From: DATJJW01 sp035491935
GTDB lineage: Bacteria > Pseudomonadota > Alphaproteobacteria > ATCC43930 > CGMCC-115725
Length of the DNA stretch: 8,032 nt
NCBI GenBank assembly: GCA_035491935.1
Contig: DATJJW010000085.1
Span: 1-8,032 of the forward strand
Reading direction: 5' to 3'
The position numbers were made by a program, and so were the translations under genes. The notes under the pieces were generated by a model. It made no database searches and was not told the origin of the DNA. It saw only the letters and a list, made by a program, of their open reading frames with translations. Below, piece after piece: positions 1-6,580 of this stretch. The first letter of the stretch is position 1, and every line of letters begins with the position of its first letter.

Positions 1-639
1 ATTGTAGCTGGCATCGCCGGTCTTGATCGCATTGATCGAGACCTTGGCGCCCTTCTTCAAGAGCTTCGTGTTGCCGGGCACCAGCTTCACGATCACGGTC
101 TGCTTGACGACCTTGATGTCCTTCTGGCCGCCCTTGTAGGCGACGGTCAGGCTCTTCGAGGTCTTGCCCTTGATGTCGCCGACCGTGCCGTTGGTCATCT
201 GCGACTTCGGCATTTCCCAGGGACGGTTGCCTTCGCCCCGGCCACGCATCGATTCCGGGAAGATCGTGACTTCAGTGGCGACCAGCGCGCCATCCGCCTG
301 TTCCATGGCGCCGACGCCGACGAAGTTGCCCTTCTTGACGCTCCTCAGCGTGGTCTTCTCGACCAGCACGTAGGTGGTGTTCGGCATCAGTGCGATGGTG
401 GAGGTGGCGCCGCCCAGCGAAGTGAAATCGATATGATCCTTGTGCACGCCGGTGATGGTGCCGTGCAGACGGGTGGGCTTCACCGCCGGTTTCGCCGCCG
501 GTGCTGTCGGTGCCGGTGCTGTCGGTGCCGGGCCCTTCATGGCCGGTGCGGCGGGCGCCGCGGTCTGAGCCGAGGCGGAGCTGGCGGCCCAGCCGATGCT
601 CGCGGCGAGAACGGCCGCCGCCAGGAATGAAGTCTTCAT
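1..639 (-). CDS. Secreted two-module beta-rich protein (DUF5666-like), partial at C-terminus
   Basis: Read from the ATG at 639-637 leftwards, the frame stays open for 213 codons to the window edge, so the C-terminus is missing. Residues 1-24 form a clear Sec signal peptide (Lys2, a hydrophobic Ala/Leu/Val core, ASA before Gln25), so the protein should be periplasmic or secreted. Residues 25-55 are a Pro/Ala/Thr linker containing a short repeat. Residues 58-127 and 149-213 look like two versions of one beta-rich module: each starts with a GT(I/V) strand, has a Gly-Gly turn, a Thr-Val strand, a (K)KG-x-x-V motif and then an Asp-containing turn. This resembles DUF5666-type OB-fold-like proteins, including an alphaproteobacterial group with a MTN-x-TV / YKGG / PG..LLK.G pattern. 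The biochemical role is unknown. The start is supported by a strong Shine-Dalgarno (AAGGGGAG at 653-646, 6-base spacing). It is divergent from the efflux permease. Family assignment is from memory of the pattern and is moderately sure; that it is a real gene is very likely. Confidence 0.85.
   Translation of the reverse strand, partial: MKTSFLAAAVLAASIGWAASSASAQTAAPAAPAMKGPAPTAPAPTAPAAKPAVKPTRLHGTITGVHKDHIDFTSLGGATSTIALMPNTTYVLVEKTTLRSVKKGNFVGVGAMEQADGALVATEVTIFPESMRGRGEGNRPWEMPKSQMTNGTVGDIKGKTSKSLTVAYKGGQKDIKVVKQTVIVKLVPGNTKLLKKGAKVSINAIKTGDASYN
500..531. repeat. 15-bp tandem duplication inside the Pro/Ala/Thr linker codons
   Basis: The 15-base unit GGTGCTGTCGGTGCC occurs twice in a row (500-514 and 515-529), exact, with two further matching bases at 530-531. 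On the coding (minus) strand it encodes a repeated Ala-Pro-Thr-Ala-Pro unit at about residues 37-47 of the secreted protein. Because the unit is a multiple of three, copy-number change would lengthen or shorten the linker without shifting frame. Confidence 0.8.
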
Positions 640-897
640 ACAGGGCTCCCCTTGCTGATTGTTGTCGAGACGGCATCGAATGGCCGCCCCGGGGATGGCT
701 CAGAGGGGACAGGCCGCAAGCCTGGCACGCCTCCACCAAATGCTCCCCCTTGCATGGAAGGCGTCCGAAAGATGCTTAGGTGCCTCGGTATATCGTCCGG
801 TAGATTATGGAAACGACAACCCAAGGCGGCATTCCAGGACAGCATCTATCATACGCCGCCGGGATGTAGACGCGAAGCAGATACGATTATTCCAACG
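640..897. other. Divergent intergenic region between the secreted-protein gene and the efflux permease gene
   Basis: This stretch of 258 bases should hold the promoters of both divergent genes. The only clear element is the minus-strand Shine-Dalgarno at 653-646. A minus-strand hexamer CATAAT at 809-804 is close to a -10 box but lacks a convincing -35 partner, and no good sigma70 pair or Shine-Dalgarno is visible in front of the ATG at 898. The right half (about 795-897) is less GC-rich than the surrounding genes, as expected for a promoter region. I see no convincing small gene, RNA gene or operator here; open frames through it have unusual composition and no recognisable domain. Confidence 0.5.
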
Positions 898-2358
898 ATG
901 CCGTACGCCTCGACGAACACGCCCAGCCCAGGGGAGACGCTCAGCCCCGGTCGCATCCGCTTGATCGCGATGATCATCGGCAGCGCCTTGTTCATGGAGA
1001 TGCTGGACGTCACCATCCTGTCGACCGCGCTGCCGACCATGGCGCAGGATCTGGCGGTCAAGCCGCTCCATATGAGCCTGGCGCTGACCTCCTATCTGCT
1101 CAGCTTGGCGATCTTCATCCCGGTGAGCGCCATCCTCGCCGATCGCTTCGGCACGCGGATGGTGTTCCGCGCGGCGATCCTGCTGTTCACGCTGGGCTCC
1201 GTCTTGTGCGGCCAGGCGCATAGCCTGGCCTTCCTGGTCTTCGCCAGGCTGCTGCAGGGGCTGGGCGGCGCGTTGATGATGCCGGTAGGGCGCCTGATTC
1301 TGGTGCGCTGCGCGCCGAAATCGGAATATGTCCGGGCCTTGTCCTGGGTCGTGGTGCCAGGCTTCGTCGGGCCGATCGTCGGGCCGGCGGTTGGCGGCAT
1401 CATCGTGACGTATCTCTCCTGGCGCTGGATCTTCTTCGTCAACGTGCCGATCGGCCTGCTCGGATTGGTGCTGGCGACCATCTATATCCCCGAGGTGCGC
1501 GAGGCGATCCGCACCCGCTTCGACCCGCTGGGCTTCGTGCTGTCCGGCATCTCGCTCGCCTGCATGGTCTTCGGGCTGGAGGCGCTGAGCCGCGGTGCCG
1601 GCGATCCGGCCTATACGCTGGGGCTGCTGGGCGTGGGTGCCGTGTTCTGGGGCCTCTACCTCATCCATGCCCAGCGCCACCCGGCGCCGATCCTCGATCT
1701 CAAGCTGATGCGGGTCACGACCTTCAACGTTTCGGTCATCGCGGGAGCGCTGACGCGCATCTCGGGCGGCGGCATTCCATTCATGCTGCCGCTGATGATG
1801 CAACTGGGCTTCGGCTATTCCCCCATGGCCAGCGGCTTCATCCTCCTCTCTGGTGCGACCGGCTCGATAGTGATGAAGGCAGTGGCGACCGGCATCATCC
1901 GACGCTGGGGCTTCCGCGACGTCATGATCTGGAACTGCGTCATCGCCAGCCTGTCGATCGCGATCTGCGCCGCGTTCCGACCCGATTGGCCGCTGGCGCT
2001 GATCTTCGCGGTGCTGCTGGTCAGCGGCTTCTTTCAGGCGCTGCAATTCACGGCCTACAACACGGTGGCCTATGCGGATCTGGCGCCCGAGCAGATGGGC
2101 GCGGCCACCAGCTTCTATTCGACGTTCCAGCAATTGATGCTGTCGATCGGCATCTGCGCCGCGGTCGGCGTGCTGTATCTCTCCAGCGTGGTGCTGGGGC
2201 ACGACAAGCTCATGCTTGACGATTTCTCGGTGGGATTCCTGGTCATGGCTCTGGCCAGCGCCGCCGCGATACCGTTCTGCGCGCGGCTCGCTCCCGATGC
2301 CGGTGCCGATATGAGCGGGCATGTTCGCGGGGGCGCCAAGGCCGAGGTTGGCAAATGA
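898..2358 (+). CDS. DHA2-family (EmrB/QacA, MdtD-like) MFS drug efflux permease
   Basis: Predicted inner-membrane proton-driven exporter of 486 residues, a normal size for 14-TM DHA2 transporters. Visible signatures: the TM1 motif LDVTILSTALP (residues 36-46, Asp37), motif A LADRFGTR (80-87) in the TM2-TM3 loop, the TM4 motif ARLLQGLGGALMMPVGRL (116-133), motif C G-x-x-GP-x-x-GP-x-x-GG in TM5 (155-167), and the DHA2-typical SWRWIFFVNVPIG (174-186). The run LHM...SYLL, MMPVGRL and RFDPLGFVL strongly recalls E. coli MdtD, so an MdtD-like permease is the best guess; the substrate is unknown. No membrane-fusion or outer-membrane partner gene lies beside it. ATG 898 was chosen because it gives the usual short cytosolic N-terminus before TM1. 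The frame is open back to a TTG at 652, but the added 82 residues show no domain. Neither 898 nor the internal ATG at 970 has a clear Shine-Dalgarno. It is a single gene divergent from the secreted protein and separated from thrC by over 100 bases. Confidence 0.92.
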   Translation: MPYASTNTPSPGETLSPGRIRLIAMIIGSALFMEMLDVTILSTALPTMAQDLAVKPLHMSLALTSYLLSLAIFIPVSAILADRFGTRMVFRAAILLFTLGSVLCGQAHSLAFLVFARLLQGLGGALMMPVGRLILVRCAPKSEYVRALSWVVVPGFVGPIVGPAVGGIIVTYLSWRWIFFVNVPIGLLGLVLATIYIPEVREAIRTRFDPLGFVLSGISLACMVFGLEALSRGAGDPAYTLGLLGVGAVFWGLYLIHAQRHPAPILDLKLMRVTTFNVSVIAGALTRISGGGIPFMLPLMMQLGFGYSPMASGFILLSGATGSIVMKAVATGIIRRWGFRDVMIWNCVIASLSIAICAAFRPDWPLALIFAVLLVSGFFQALQFTAYNTVAYADLAPEQMGAATSFYSTFQQLMLSIGICAAVGVLYLSSVVLGHDKLMLDDFSVGFLVMALASAAAIPFCARLAPDAGADMSGHVRGGAKAEVGK

Positions 2359-2366
2359 CCCACGCC

Positions 2367-2394
2367 GCCTCGGGGGCTGGGCTTCGCCAGAGGC
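2367..2394 (+). terminator. Possible weak hairpin after the efflux permease gene
   Basis: Eight bases after the permease stop codon, GCCT (2367-2370) can pair with AGGC (2391-2394), and inside it CTGG (2377-2380) with CCAG (2387-2390) around a GCTTCG loop. The two short stems are separated by a six-base bulge on the 5' side and no T-tract follows, so a factor-independent terminator is only a possibility. Confidence 0.3.
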
Positions 2395-2490
2395 TGTTGT
2401 GATGCTGCATAAGTCTGAATAGGTTGGTAGAAGGGTATTCCCGACGATCAGCCTGAAATCCAGCGAGTGCCAGTGTCCCCAGTTCAATCC

Positions 2491-3942
2491 GTGTCCTCAC
2501 TTCAATACGTCAGCACCCGGCAGCCGGCCGGCGACAATACGGCCTTGGGCTTTGAAGACGTGCTGTTGGCCGGTCTGGCACCCGATGGCGGCCTCTACGT
2601 GCCGACCGAATGGCCGCACTTCAGCAAGGATCGCATCCGGTCCTTGCGTGGGCTCGACTACCCGCATCTCGCGACCGAGATCATCCTGCCCTTCGTCGGC
2701 GACAGCTTCACCAAGGATGAATTGCTGACGCTGCTCACCGACGCCTATGTGGGATTCGACCACAAGGCGGTGGCGCCCTTGAAGCAGCTGGCCCATGGCC
2801 AGTTCGTCGCCGAGCTGTTCCACGGGCCGACGCTAGCCTTCAAGGATTTCGCGCTCCAGGTGCTGGGCCGGCTCTTCGACACGGTGCTGGCGCGGCGCAA
2901 GCAGCGCATCACCATCGTCGGTGCGACGTCGGGCGATACCGGCTCGGCCGCCATCGAGGCGTGCCGTGACCGCGAGAACATCGACATCGTCATCCTCTAC
3001 CCCGAGGGCCGCACCTCCGACATCCAGCGCCGGCAGATGACCACGGTGAATGCCTCCAACGTCCACACGCTGGCCGTTGCCGGCACCTTCGACGATTGCC
3101 AGGACCTGGTGAAGGCGCTGTTCGCCGATGCCGAGTTCCGCGCACGCCACCAGCTCTCGGCCGTGAATTCCATCAACTGGGCCCGGGTCATGGCCCAGAT
3201 CGTCTATTACTTCTGGGCCGGCATGGCGCTGGGGGCACCCGACGTGCCGGTGGCCTTCTCGGTGCCGACCGGCAATTTCGGCAATATCCTGGCCGGCCAT
3301 GCCGCACGGCTGATGGGACTGCCGATATCCTCCCTCACCATCGCCACCAACCGCAACGACATCCTCTACCGCTTCGTCGAGACCGGCGAGATGCGCATCA
3401 ACGGGGTCGAGCCCAGTCTCAGCCCCAGCATGGACATCCAGGTGTCGAGCAATTTCGAACGCCTGTTCCACGAAGTGCTGGGCCGCGACGGTGCCAAGCT
3501 TGCCGAGGCCATGGCGGCCTTTCGCAAGAACGGGCTGCTGCCGGCTACCCAAGCCGCCTGGGACAAGGTGCGTGAGGGCTTCCAGGCCTATCGCGTCGAT
3601 GACGAGGAAACGCGCGCCACGATCCGCACGCTCCATGCCGAGACCGGCGAATTGTTCGACCCGCACAGCGCCATCGCGGTCGAGGCGATGCGCCGGCATG
3701 TGGCGAAGCAACCAGGCTCGGGCGTGCCGCATGTGGCGCTCGCGACCGCGCATCCCGCGAAATTCCCCGAGACGGTGACCGAGGCGATCGGTCTCGTCCC
3801 CATGCTGCCGCCGCATATGGCCGACCTCATGACCAAGCCTGAGCGCATCACGCGCATCGCCAACGACTTCGCTGCCGTGCGCGCCTTCGTCGACGCTCAT
3901 TGCGGACCGCAAAAGAGCGTGCCGGGCAAGGGGAGGGCGTAA
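2491..3942 (+). CDS. thrC: Threonine synthase
   Basis: Pyridoxal-phosphate enzyme converting O-phospho-L-homoserine to L-threonine, the last step of threonine synthesis, in the cytosol. Numbering from 2491: N-terminal YVSTR and GFEDVLLAGLAPDGGLYVP, the family's opening signature; FKDFA with the PLP Schiff-base Lys118; SGDTG at 147-151; and GNFGN at 261-265, the phosphate-holding glycine loop. The segment with INGVEPSLSPSMDI and SNFERL is typical of the long bacterial/fungal ThrC class. The length of 483 residues fits that class. The start is uncertain: the frame has no ATG near its beginning, only GTG at 2467, 2473 and 2491, after an in-frame stop at 2428-2430, and none has a good Shine-Dalgarno. 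I prefer 2491 because family members usually start one to a few residues before the Y-x-STR motif; 2467 would give 491 residues. The stop overlaps the peptidase start by one base, indicating an operon with translational coupling. No leader peptide or attenuator is evident upstream. Confidence 0.96.
   Translation: MSSLQYVSTRQPAGDNTALGFEDVLLAGLAPDGGLYVPTEWPHFSKDRIRSLRGLDYPHLATEIILPFVGDSFTKDELLTLLTDAYVGFDHKAVAPLKQLAHGQFVAELFHGPTLAFKDFALQVLGRLFDTVLARRKQRITIVGATSGDTGSAAIEACRDRENIDIVILYPEGRTSDIQRRQMTTVNASNVHTLAVAGTFDDCQDLVKALFADAEFRARHQLSAVNSINWARVMAQIVYYFWAGMALGAPDVPVAFSVPTGNFGNILAGHAARLMGLPISSLTIATNRNDILYRFVETGEMRINGVEPSLSPSMDIQVSSNFERLFHEVLGRDGAKLAEAMAAFRKNGLLPATQAAWDKVREGFQAYRVDDEETRATIRTLHAETGELFDPHSAIAVEAMRRHVAKQPGSGVPHVALATAHPAKFPETVTEAIGLVPMLPPHMADLMTKPERITRIANDFAAVRAFVDAHCGPQKSVPGKGRA
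3928..3936 (+). promoter_or_regulatory. Strong Shine-Dalgarno for the M16 peptidase, inside the end of thrC
   Basis: AAGGGGAGG lies five bases before the ATG at 3942, within the last codons of thrC. Together with the TAATG stop/start overlap it sets the peptidase start and supports coupled translation. Confidence 0.75.
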
Positions 3943-5201
3943 TGACCACGCGTCTCACCACCCTGCCCAACGGCCTGCGGGTCATCACCGATGCCATGCC
4001 CAGTGTCGGTACCGTGTCGCTCGGCGTGTGGGTCGATGTCGGCACGCGCAACGAACCGGCCGAGATCAACGGCGTGGCGCATCTCCTGGAGCATATGGCC
4101 TTCAAGGGCACCGAGCGGCGCAGTGCCTTGCGCATCGCCGAGGAGATCGAGAATGTCGGCGGGCATCTGAACGCCTACACCTCGCGCGAGCAGACCGCCT
4201 ATTACGCCAAGGTACTGAAGGACGACGTGCATCTGGCGGTCGATATCCTGGCCGACATCCTGCAGCATTCGGTCTTCGATCAGGGGGAGCTGGAACGCGA
4301 GCGCACGGTGATCCTGCAGGAGATCGGCCAGGCTGCCGATACGCCGGACGACGTCATCTTCGACATGTTCCAGGCGGCAGCCTATCCGGCGCAGGCCATG
4401 GGCCGTCCGGTGCTGGGCGATGCCGAGATCATCCGGCGCATCCCGCGCGATGCCATCGCCCATTACATGAGCGGGCATTACGCGGCCGAGCGCATGGTGT
4501 TCTCCGCCGCCGGCAATCTCGACCATGATAGGATCGTGCAGCTGGTCGGCGAGGCTTTCGGCCATTTGCCGCGCCATACCGCCATCGAAGTCGAGCCCGC
4601 GCTCTATGGCGGCGGGGTCTTGCGCGAGGAGCGCGAGCTGGAGCAGGTCCATCTGGTGTTGGGCATGCCGGCCGTCTCGTTCCTCGACGCGGATTACTAC
4701 AACGTCTCCGCGCTCTCGACCGTGCTGGGTGGGGGCATGTCCTCTCGCCTGTTCCAGGAGATCCGCGAGAAGCGCGGTCTGGTTTATACCGTCTATGCCT
4801 TTACCGCCGCCTATCGCGATGGCGGCGTGTTCGGCGTCTATGCCGGCACCGGCGAGGAAGAGGTCTCGGAGCTGATCCCGGTCTTGTGCGATGAACTGCT
4901 CAAGGTCGCCGATACGGTGAGCGAGGAGGAGACGGCACGGATGCGCGCCCAGATGAAGGCCGGGCTGTTGATGGGGCTGGAAAGCACTTCCTCGCGTGCC
5001 GAGCATCAGGCGACGCAGCTCCTGATCCATGACCGCGCCGTCGGCACCGCCGAGCTGCTGGCCAAGATCGACGCCGTCGACCAGGCCGGCATCGCACGGG
5101 CGGCAAGACGGGTGCTGACCGCCGCACCCACTTTCGCGGCGCTGGGGCCGATCGGCCGGGTCGAGGATTTCGGCGACATCCTGCGGCGGCTTGGACACTG
5201 A
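3942..5201 (+). CDS. M16 family zinc metallopeptidase (mitochondrial-processing-peptidase-like)
   Basis: Predicted zinc endopeptidase of 419 residues, the normal size of single-unit M16B peptidases, which act as dimers enclosing a substrate chamber. The inverted zinc motif HLLEH is at residues 47-51 (His47, His51 ligands, Glu50 catalytic), and the third ligand Glu127 lies exactly 76 residues after His51, as in active M16 enzymes, within an ERTVILQEI segment. GGHLNAYTSREQTAYYAKVL (74-93) is another family hallmark. In the C-terminal half, GGGMSSRLFQEIREKRGLVY (263-282) contains the conserved Arg278 and Tyr282 of the partner lobe. All catalytic residues are present, so it should be active. No signal peptide is visible, so it is probably cytosolic; the physiological substrate is not known. 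ATG 3942 overlaps the thrC stop and follows a strong Shine-Dalgarno; the same frame extends further upstream without an ATG-plus-SD start of comparable quality. A thrC-M16-GNAT order recurs in alphaproteobacteria. Confidence 0.95.
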   Translation: MTTRLTTLPNGLRVITDAMPSVGTVSLGVWVDVGTRNEPAEINGVAHLLEHMAFKGTERRSALRIAEEIENVGGHLNAYTSREQTAYYAKVLKDDVHLAVDILADILQHSVFDQGELERERTVILQEIGQAADTPDDVIFDMFQAAAYPAQAMGRPVLGDAEIIRRIPRDAIAHYMSGHYAAERMVFSAAGNLDHDRIVQLVGEAFGHLPRHTAIEVEPALYGGGVLREERELEQVHLVLGMPAVSFLDADYYNVSALSTVLGGGMSSRLFQEIREKRGLVYTVYAFTAAYRDGGVFGVYAGTGEEEVSELIPVLCDELLKVADTVSEEETARMRAQMKAGLLMGLESTSSRAEHQATQLLIHDRAVGTAELLAKIDAVDQAGIARAARRVLTAAPTFAALGPIGRVEDFGDILRRLGH

Positions 5202-5211
5202 GGCGTAGCCG

Positions 5212-5811
5212 ATGCCGTTGGGTGCGCTCTTCTTCAGCTCGGTACCCTTCGTCAACCTGAACGGCAAGAAGATCGCCATTCGCTCGCCCCTGCGCACCGA
5301 CTGGCTGGCCTGGAGTGCGCTGCGTGCCCAGTCGCGCGATTTCCTCACCCCCTGGGAGCCGAGCTGGGCGGTGGATTCGCTCAGCAAGGCAGCCTTCCGC
5401 CGCCGGCTCATGCGCTACGCCGTCGATTGGCGCGACCGGATGGGCTACAGCTTCTTCATCATCCGCATAGCCGACAACGCGCTGCTCGGCGGCCTCACCT
5501 TCAGCAACATCCGGCGCGGTGTCGCCGAGACCGGCAGCATCGGCTACTGGATCGGCCAGCCCCATGCGCGCCAAGGCTACATGACCGAGGCGCTGGAGCT
5601 GGCGTTATCCTTCGGCTTCGAGCATCTGCGGCTGCATCGTATCGAGGCGGCGTGCCTGCCGGCCAACCAGGCCAGCCGTGGCCTGCTGACCAAGGCGGGC
5701 TTCACCCAGGAAGGCTATGCCAGACAATACCTCTTCATCAACGGCAGCTGGGCCGACCACGTGCTCTACGCGATGCTGAGGGACGATTGGAAGGGGCGGA
5801 AGCAGAAATAG
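5212..5811 (+). CDS. GNAT family N-acetyltransferase (RimJ/RimL-like)
   Basis: Predicted cytosolic acetyl-CoA-dependent N-acetyltransferase of 199 residues, a usual size for the RimJ/RimL group. The N-terminal half has the group's RSPLRTDWLAWSALRAQSRD helix region (about 24-43) and the FLTPWEP motif (44-50). Motif A is at about 109-131: SIGYWIGQPHARQGYMTEAL, with the ARQGYM turn in the place of the acetyl-CoA-binding Q/R-x-x-G-x-G/A loop. Motif B follows with RIEAACLPANQASRGLLTKAGF (143-164), holding the Asn and Ser typical of the family. RimJ/RimL acetylate ribosomal protein N-termini, but related enzymes act on other amines, so the acceptor is not assignable. The start ATG lies 10 bases after the peptidase stop, with GAGG at 5200-5203 as a fair Shine-Dalgarno, so it is the third gene of the thrC operon. 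Its stop lies 12 bases from the stop of the convergent yqgE. Confidence 0.92.
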   Translation: MPLGALFFSSVPFVNLNGKKIAIRSPLRTDWLAWSALRAQSRDFLTPWEPSWAVDSLSKAAFRRRLMRYAVDWRDRMGYSFFIIRIADNALLGGLTFSNIRRGVAETGSIGYWIGQPHARQGYMTEALELALSFGFEHLRLHRIEAACLPANQASRGLLTKAGFTQEGYARQYLFINGSWADHVLYAMLRDDWKGRKQK

Positions 5812-5835
5812 GGCGTGCTTATTTCAAGCGTGCCC
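5811..5835 (+). terminator. Hairpin shared by the ends of the convergent GNAT and yqgE genes
   Basis: In plus-strand RNA, positions 5811-5820 pair along their full length with 5826-5835 to give a 10-bp stem (eight Watson-Crick and two adjacent G-U pairs) with a five-base loop (5821-5825). On the minus strand the two wobble positions become A-C mismatches, so the hairpin is weaker there, though followed by a short T-rich run (5810-5805). No T-tract follows on the plus strand. It includes the last base of the GNAT stop codon and the whole yqgE stop codon. Role as terminator or 3'-end stabiliser is inferred. Confidence 0.5.
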
Positions 5836-6429
5836 GGATTCGCTCGACAGCATGGAGATGTCGACGCCGATCTCCTGGATCGCGCGTTCCCATTTGATGT
5901 CGTTCTGGGGATCGAAGACGATGTCCTCATTGGCGCTGCCATGCAGCCAGGCATTGGCCTGCAGCTCGGCATCGAGCTGGCCGGGGCCCCAATCGGCATA
6001 GCCGAGCGCCACCATCCATTGCTGCGGCCCGGTACCCCGGGCGATCGCGCGCAGGATCTCGACCGTGGCGGTCAGTGCCAGCCCGTGGCCGACCACGACC
6101 GTGCTGCTTTCGATATAGTCGCAGCTATGCAGCACGAAGCCGCGCGAAGTCTCGACCGGACCGCCGAAATGCACCTTCTCGGGCTTGGTCTCGTCGGGCG
6201 GGATGTCGAGCTGGGCGATCAGTTCCGGCAAGGTCAGGCTGTCCAGCACCTTGTTGATGATCAGCCCCATCGCGCCTTCCTCGGTATGGGCACAGAGATA
6301 GACCACGCTGCGCTGGAAGCGGGCGTCCGGCAGATGTGGCATGGCGATGAGGAAATGTCCGGCGAGATAGCCGCTTCCGGGAGCGTCGGGGCCCTTGGCA
6401 CGCGACAATATGGAAATGGACGGTGGCAT
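5824..6429 (-). CDS. yqgE: YqgE/AlgH family protein (UPF0301, DUF179)
   Basis: Conserved bacterial protein of 201 residues, close to the family's usual 180-200. Hallmarks visible: GYLAGHFLIAMPHLPDARF (20-38) and RSVVYLCAHTEEGAMGLIINK (40-60), HFGGPVE (87-93), GHGLALTATVEILRAIA (114-130), GYADWGPGQLDAEL (143-156) and NAWL (159-162). AlgH was named for an effect on alginate regulation in Pseudomonas, but the biochemical function is not settled. No signal peptide or membrane segment is present, so it is cytosolic. ATG 6429-6427 was chosen because it gives the short family N-terminus; no Shine-Dalgarno precedes it. It is convergent to the GNAT gene and divergent from the DsbD-family gene. Confidence 0.94.
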   Translation of the reverse strand: MPPSISILSRAKGPDAPGSGYLAGHFLIAMPHLPDARFQRSVVYLCAHTEEGAMGLIINKVLDSLTLPELIAQLDIPPDETKPEKVHFGGPVETSRGFVLHSCDYIESSTVVVGHGLALTATVEILRAIARGTGPQQWMVALGYADWGPGQLDAELQANAWLHGSANEDIVFDPQNDIKWERAIQEIGVDISMLSSESGHA

Positions 6430-6435
6430 GGTTCA

Positions 6436-6464
6436 CACATAAAACCGTCATGGGCGCGCTGCAA
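6436..6464 (-). promoter_or_regulatory. Candidate yqgE promoter, possibly giving a leaderless mRNA
   Basis: On the minus strand TTGCAG (6464-6459) and TATGTG (6441-6436) are separated by 17 bases, an ideal spacing, but each matches only about three of six consensus positions. A transcript started seven bases beyond the second box would begin at or next to the yqgE ATG (6429), which fits the lack of a Shine-Dalgarno there. Evidence is weak. Confidence 0.25.
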
Positions 6465-6497
6465 GAGGCGGCGGCAAGGTGGTTGCGAATCCGGTAA

Positions 6498-6543
6498 CCG
6501 ATCGGGCACTCGAACGTATAGCCATTGATAATGGCCGATCGGG
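6498..6543. repeat. Paired CCGATCGGG copies flanking an inverted repeat
   Basis: CCGATCGGG occurs at 6498-6506 and 6535-6543, 37 bases apart; its first eight bases are a perfect palindrome. Between them GCCATT (6521-6526) and AATGGC (6530-6535) form a perfect 6-bp inverted repeat around GAT, and this contains GATAAT (6527-6532), a five-of-six match to a plus-strand -10 box without a good -35. The arrangement could be an operator in the yqgE/DsbD divergent promoter region. The 8-bp palindrome also occurs inside genes here (about 1448 and 5150), so it is not specific by itself. Confidence 0.45.
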
Positions 6544-6547
6544 GCAT

Positions 6548-6580
6548 CATTGATGCTATAGGGCCCATTGATGCTATAGG
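6548..6580 (+). repeat. Two exact 15-bp direct repeats with 18-bp period before the DsbD-family start
   Basis: CATTGATGCTATAGG occurs at 6548-6562 and again at 6566-6580, separated by three bases. The second copy runs directly into the Shine-Dalgarno AGGAAAG (6578-6584) of the downstream gene. The core CATTGAT occurs a third time at 6523-6529 inside the upstream inverted repeat. It may be a simple local duplication or tandem binding sites; TATAGG in each copy could also serve as a -10-like element. Confidence 0.7.

Noticed and set aside
272..739. Minus-strand open frame overlapping the secreted-protein gene in another frame
   Set aside because: Arg/His/Gly-rich translation; the frame starting at 639 has a signal peptide and a strong Shine-Dalgarno and is the real one.
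652..897. N-terminal extension of the efflux permease back to a TTG codon
   Set aside because: The 82 added residues show no domain or membrane segment and start inside the leader of the divergent gene; DHA2 proteins have a short N-terminus before TM1.
2395..2425. Possible sigma70 promoter for thrC (TTGTGA at 2397-2402, 17 bases, TAGGTT at 2420-2425)
   Set aside because: Spacing is ideal but the -10 matches only three of six positions, so it is no better than chance in a region of this size; kept only as a note.
805..2487. Long minus-strand open frame (about 560 codons) opposite the efflux permease
   Set aside because: Its translation is rich in Arg, Gln, His, Asp and Glu with no domain, as expected for the antisense of GC-rich codons. 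The plus strand encodes an unmistakable MFS protein.
2833..3912. Minus-strand open frame opposite thrC
   Set aside because: Arg/Gly/His-rich shadow of the threonine synthase reading frame with no supporting signal.
3897..5411. Long minus-strand open frame (about 504 codons) opposite the M16 peptidase and GNAT
   Set aside because: Low-complexity charged composition, crosses two real plus-strand genes, and no recognisable motif. It is a codon-bias shadow.
5815..6528. Plus-strand open frame covering yqgE in the opposite direction
   Set aside because: It is the antisense of a well-conserved YqgE/AlgH gene, and its translation has no recognisable family features.
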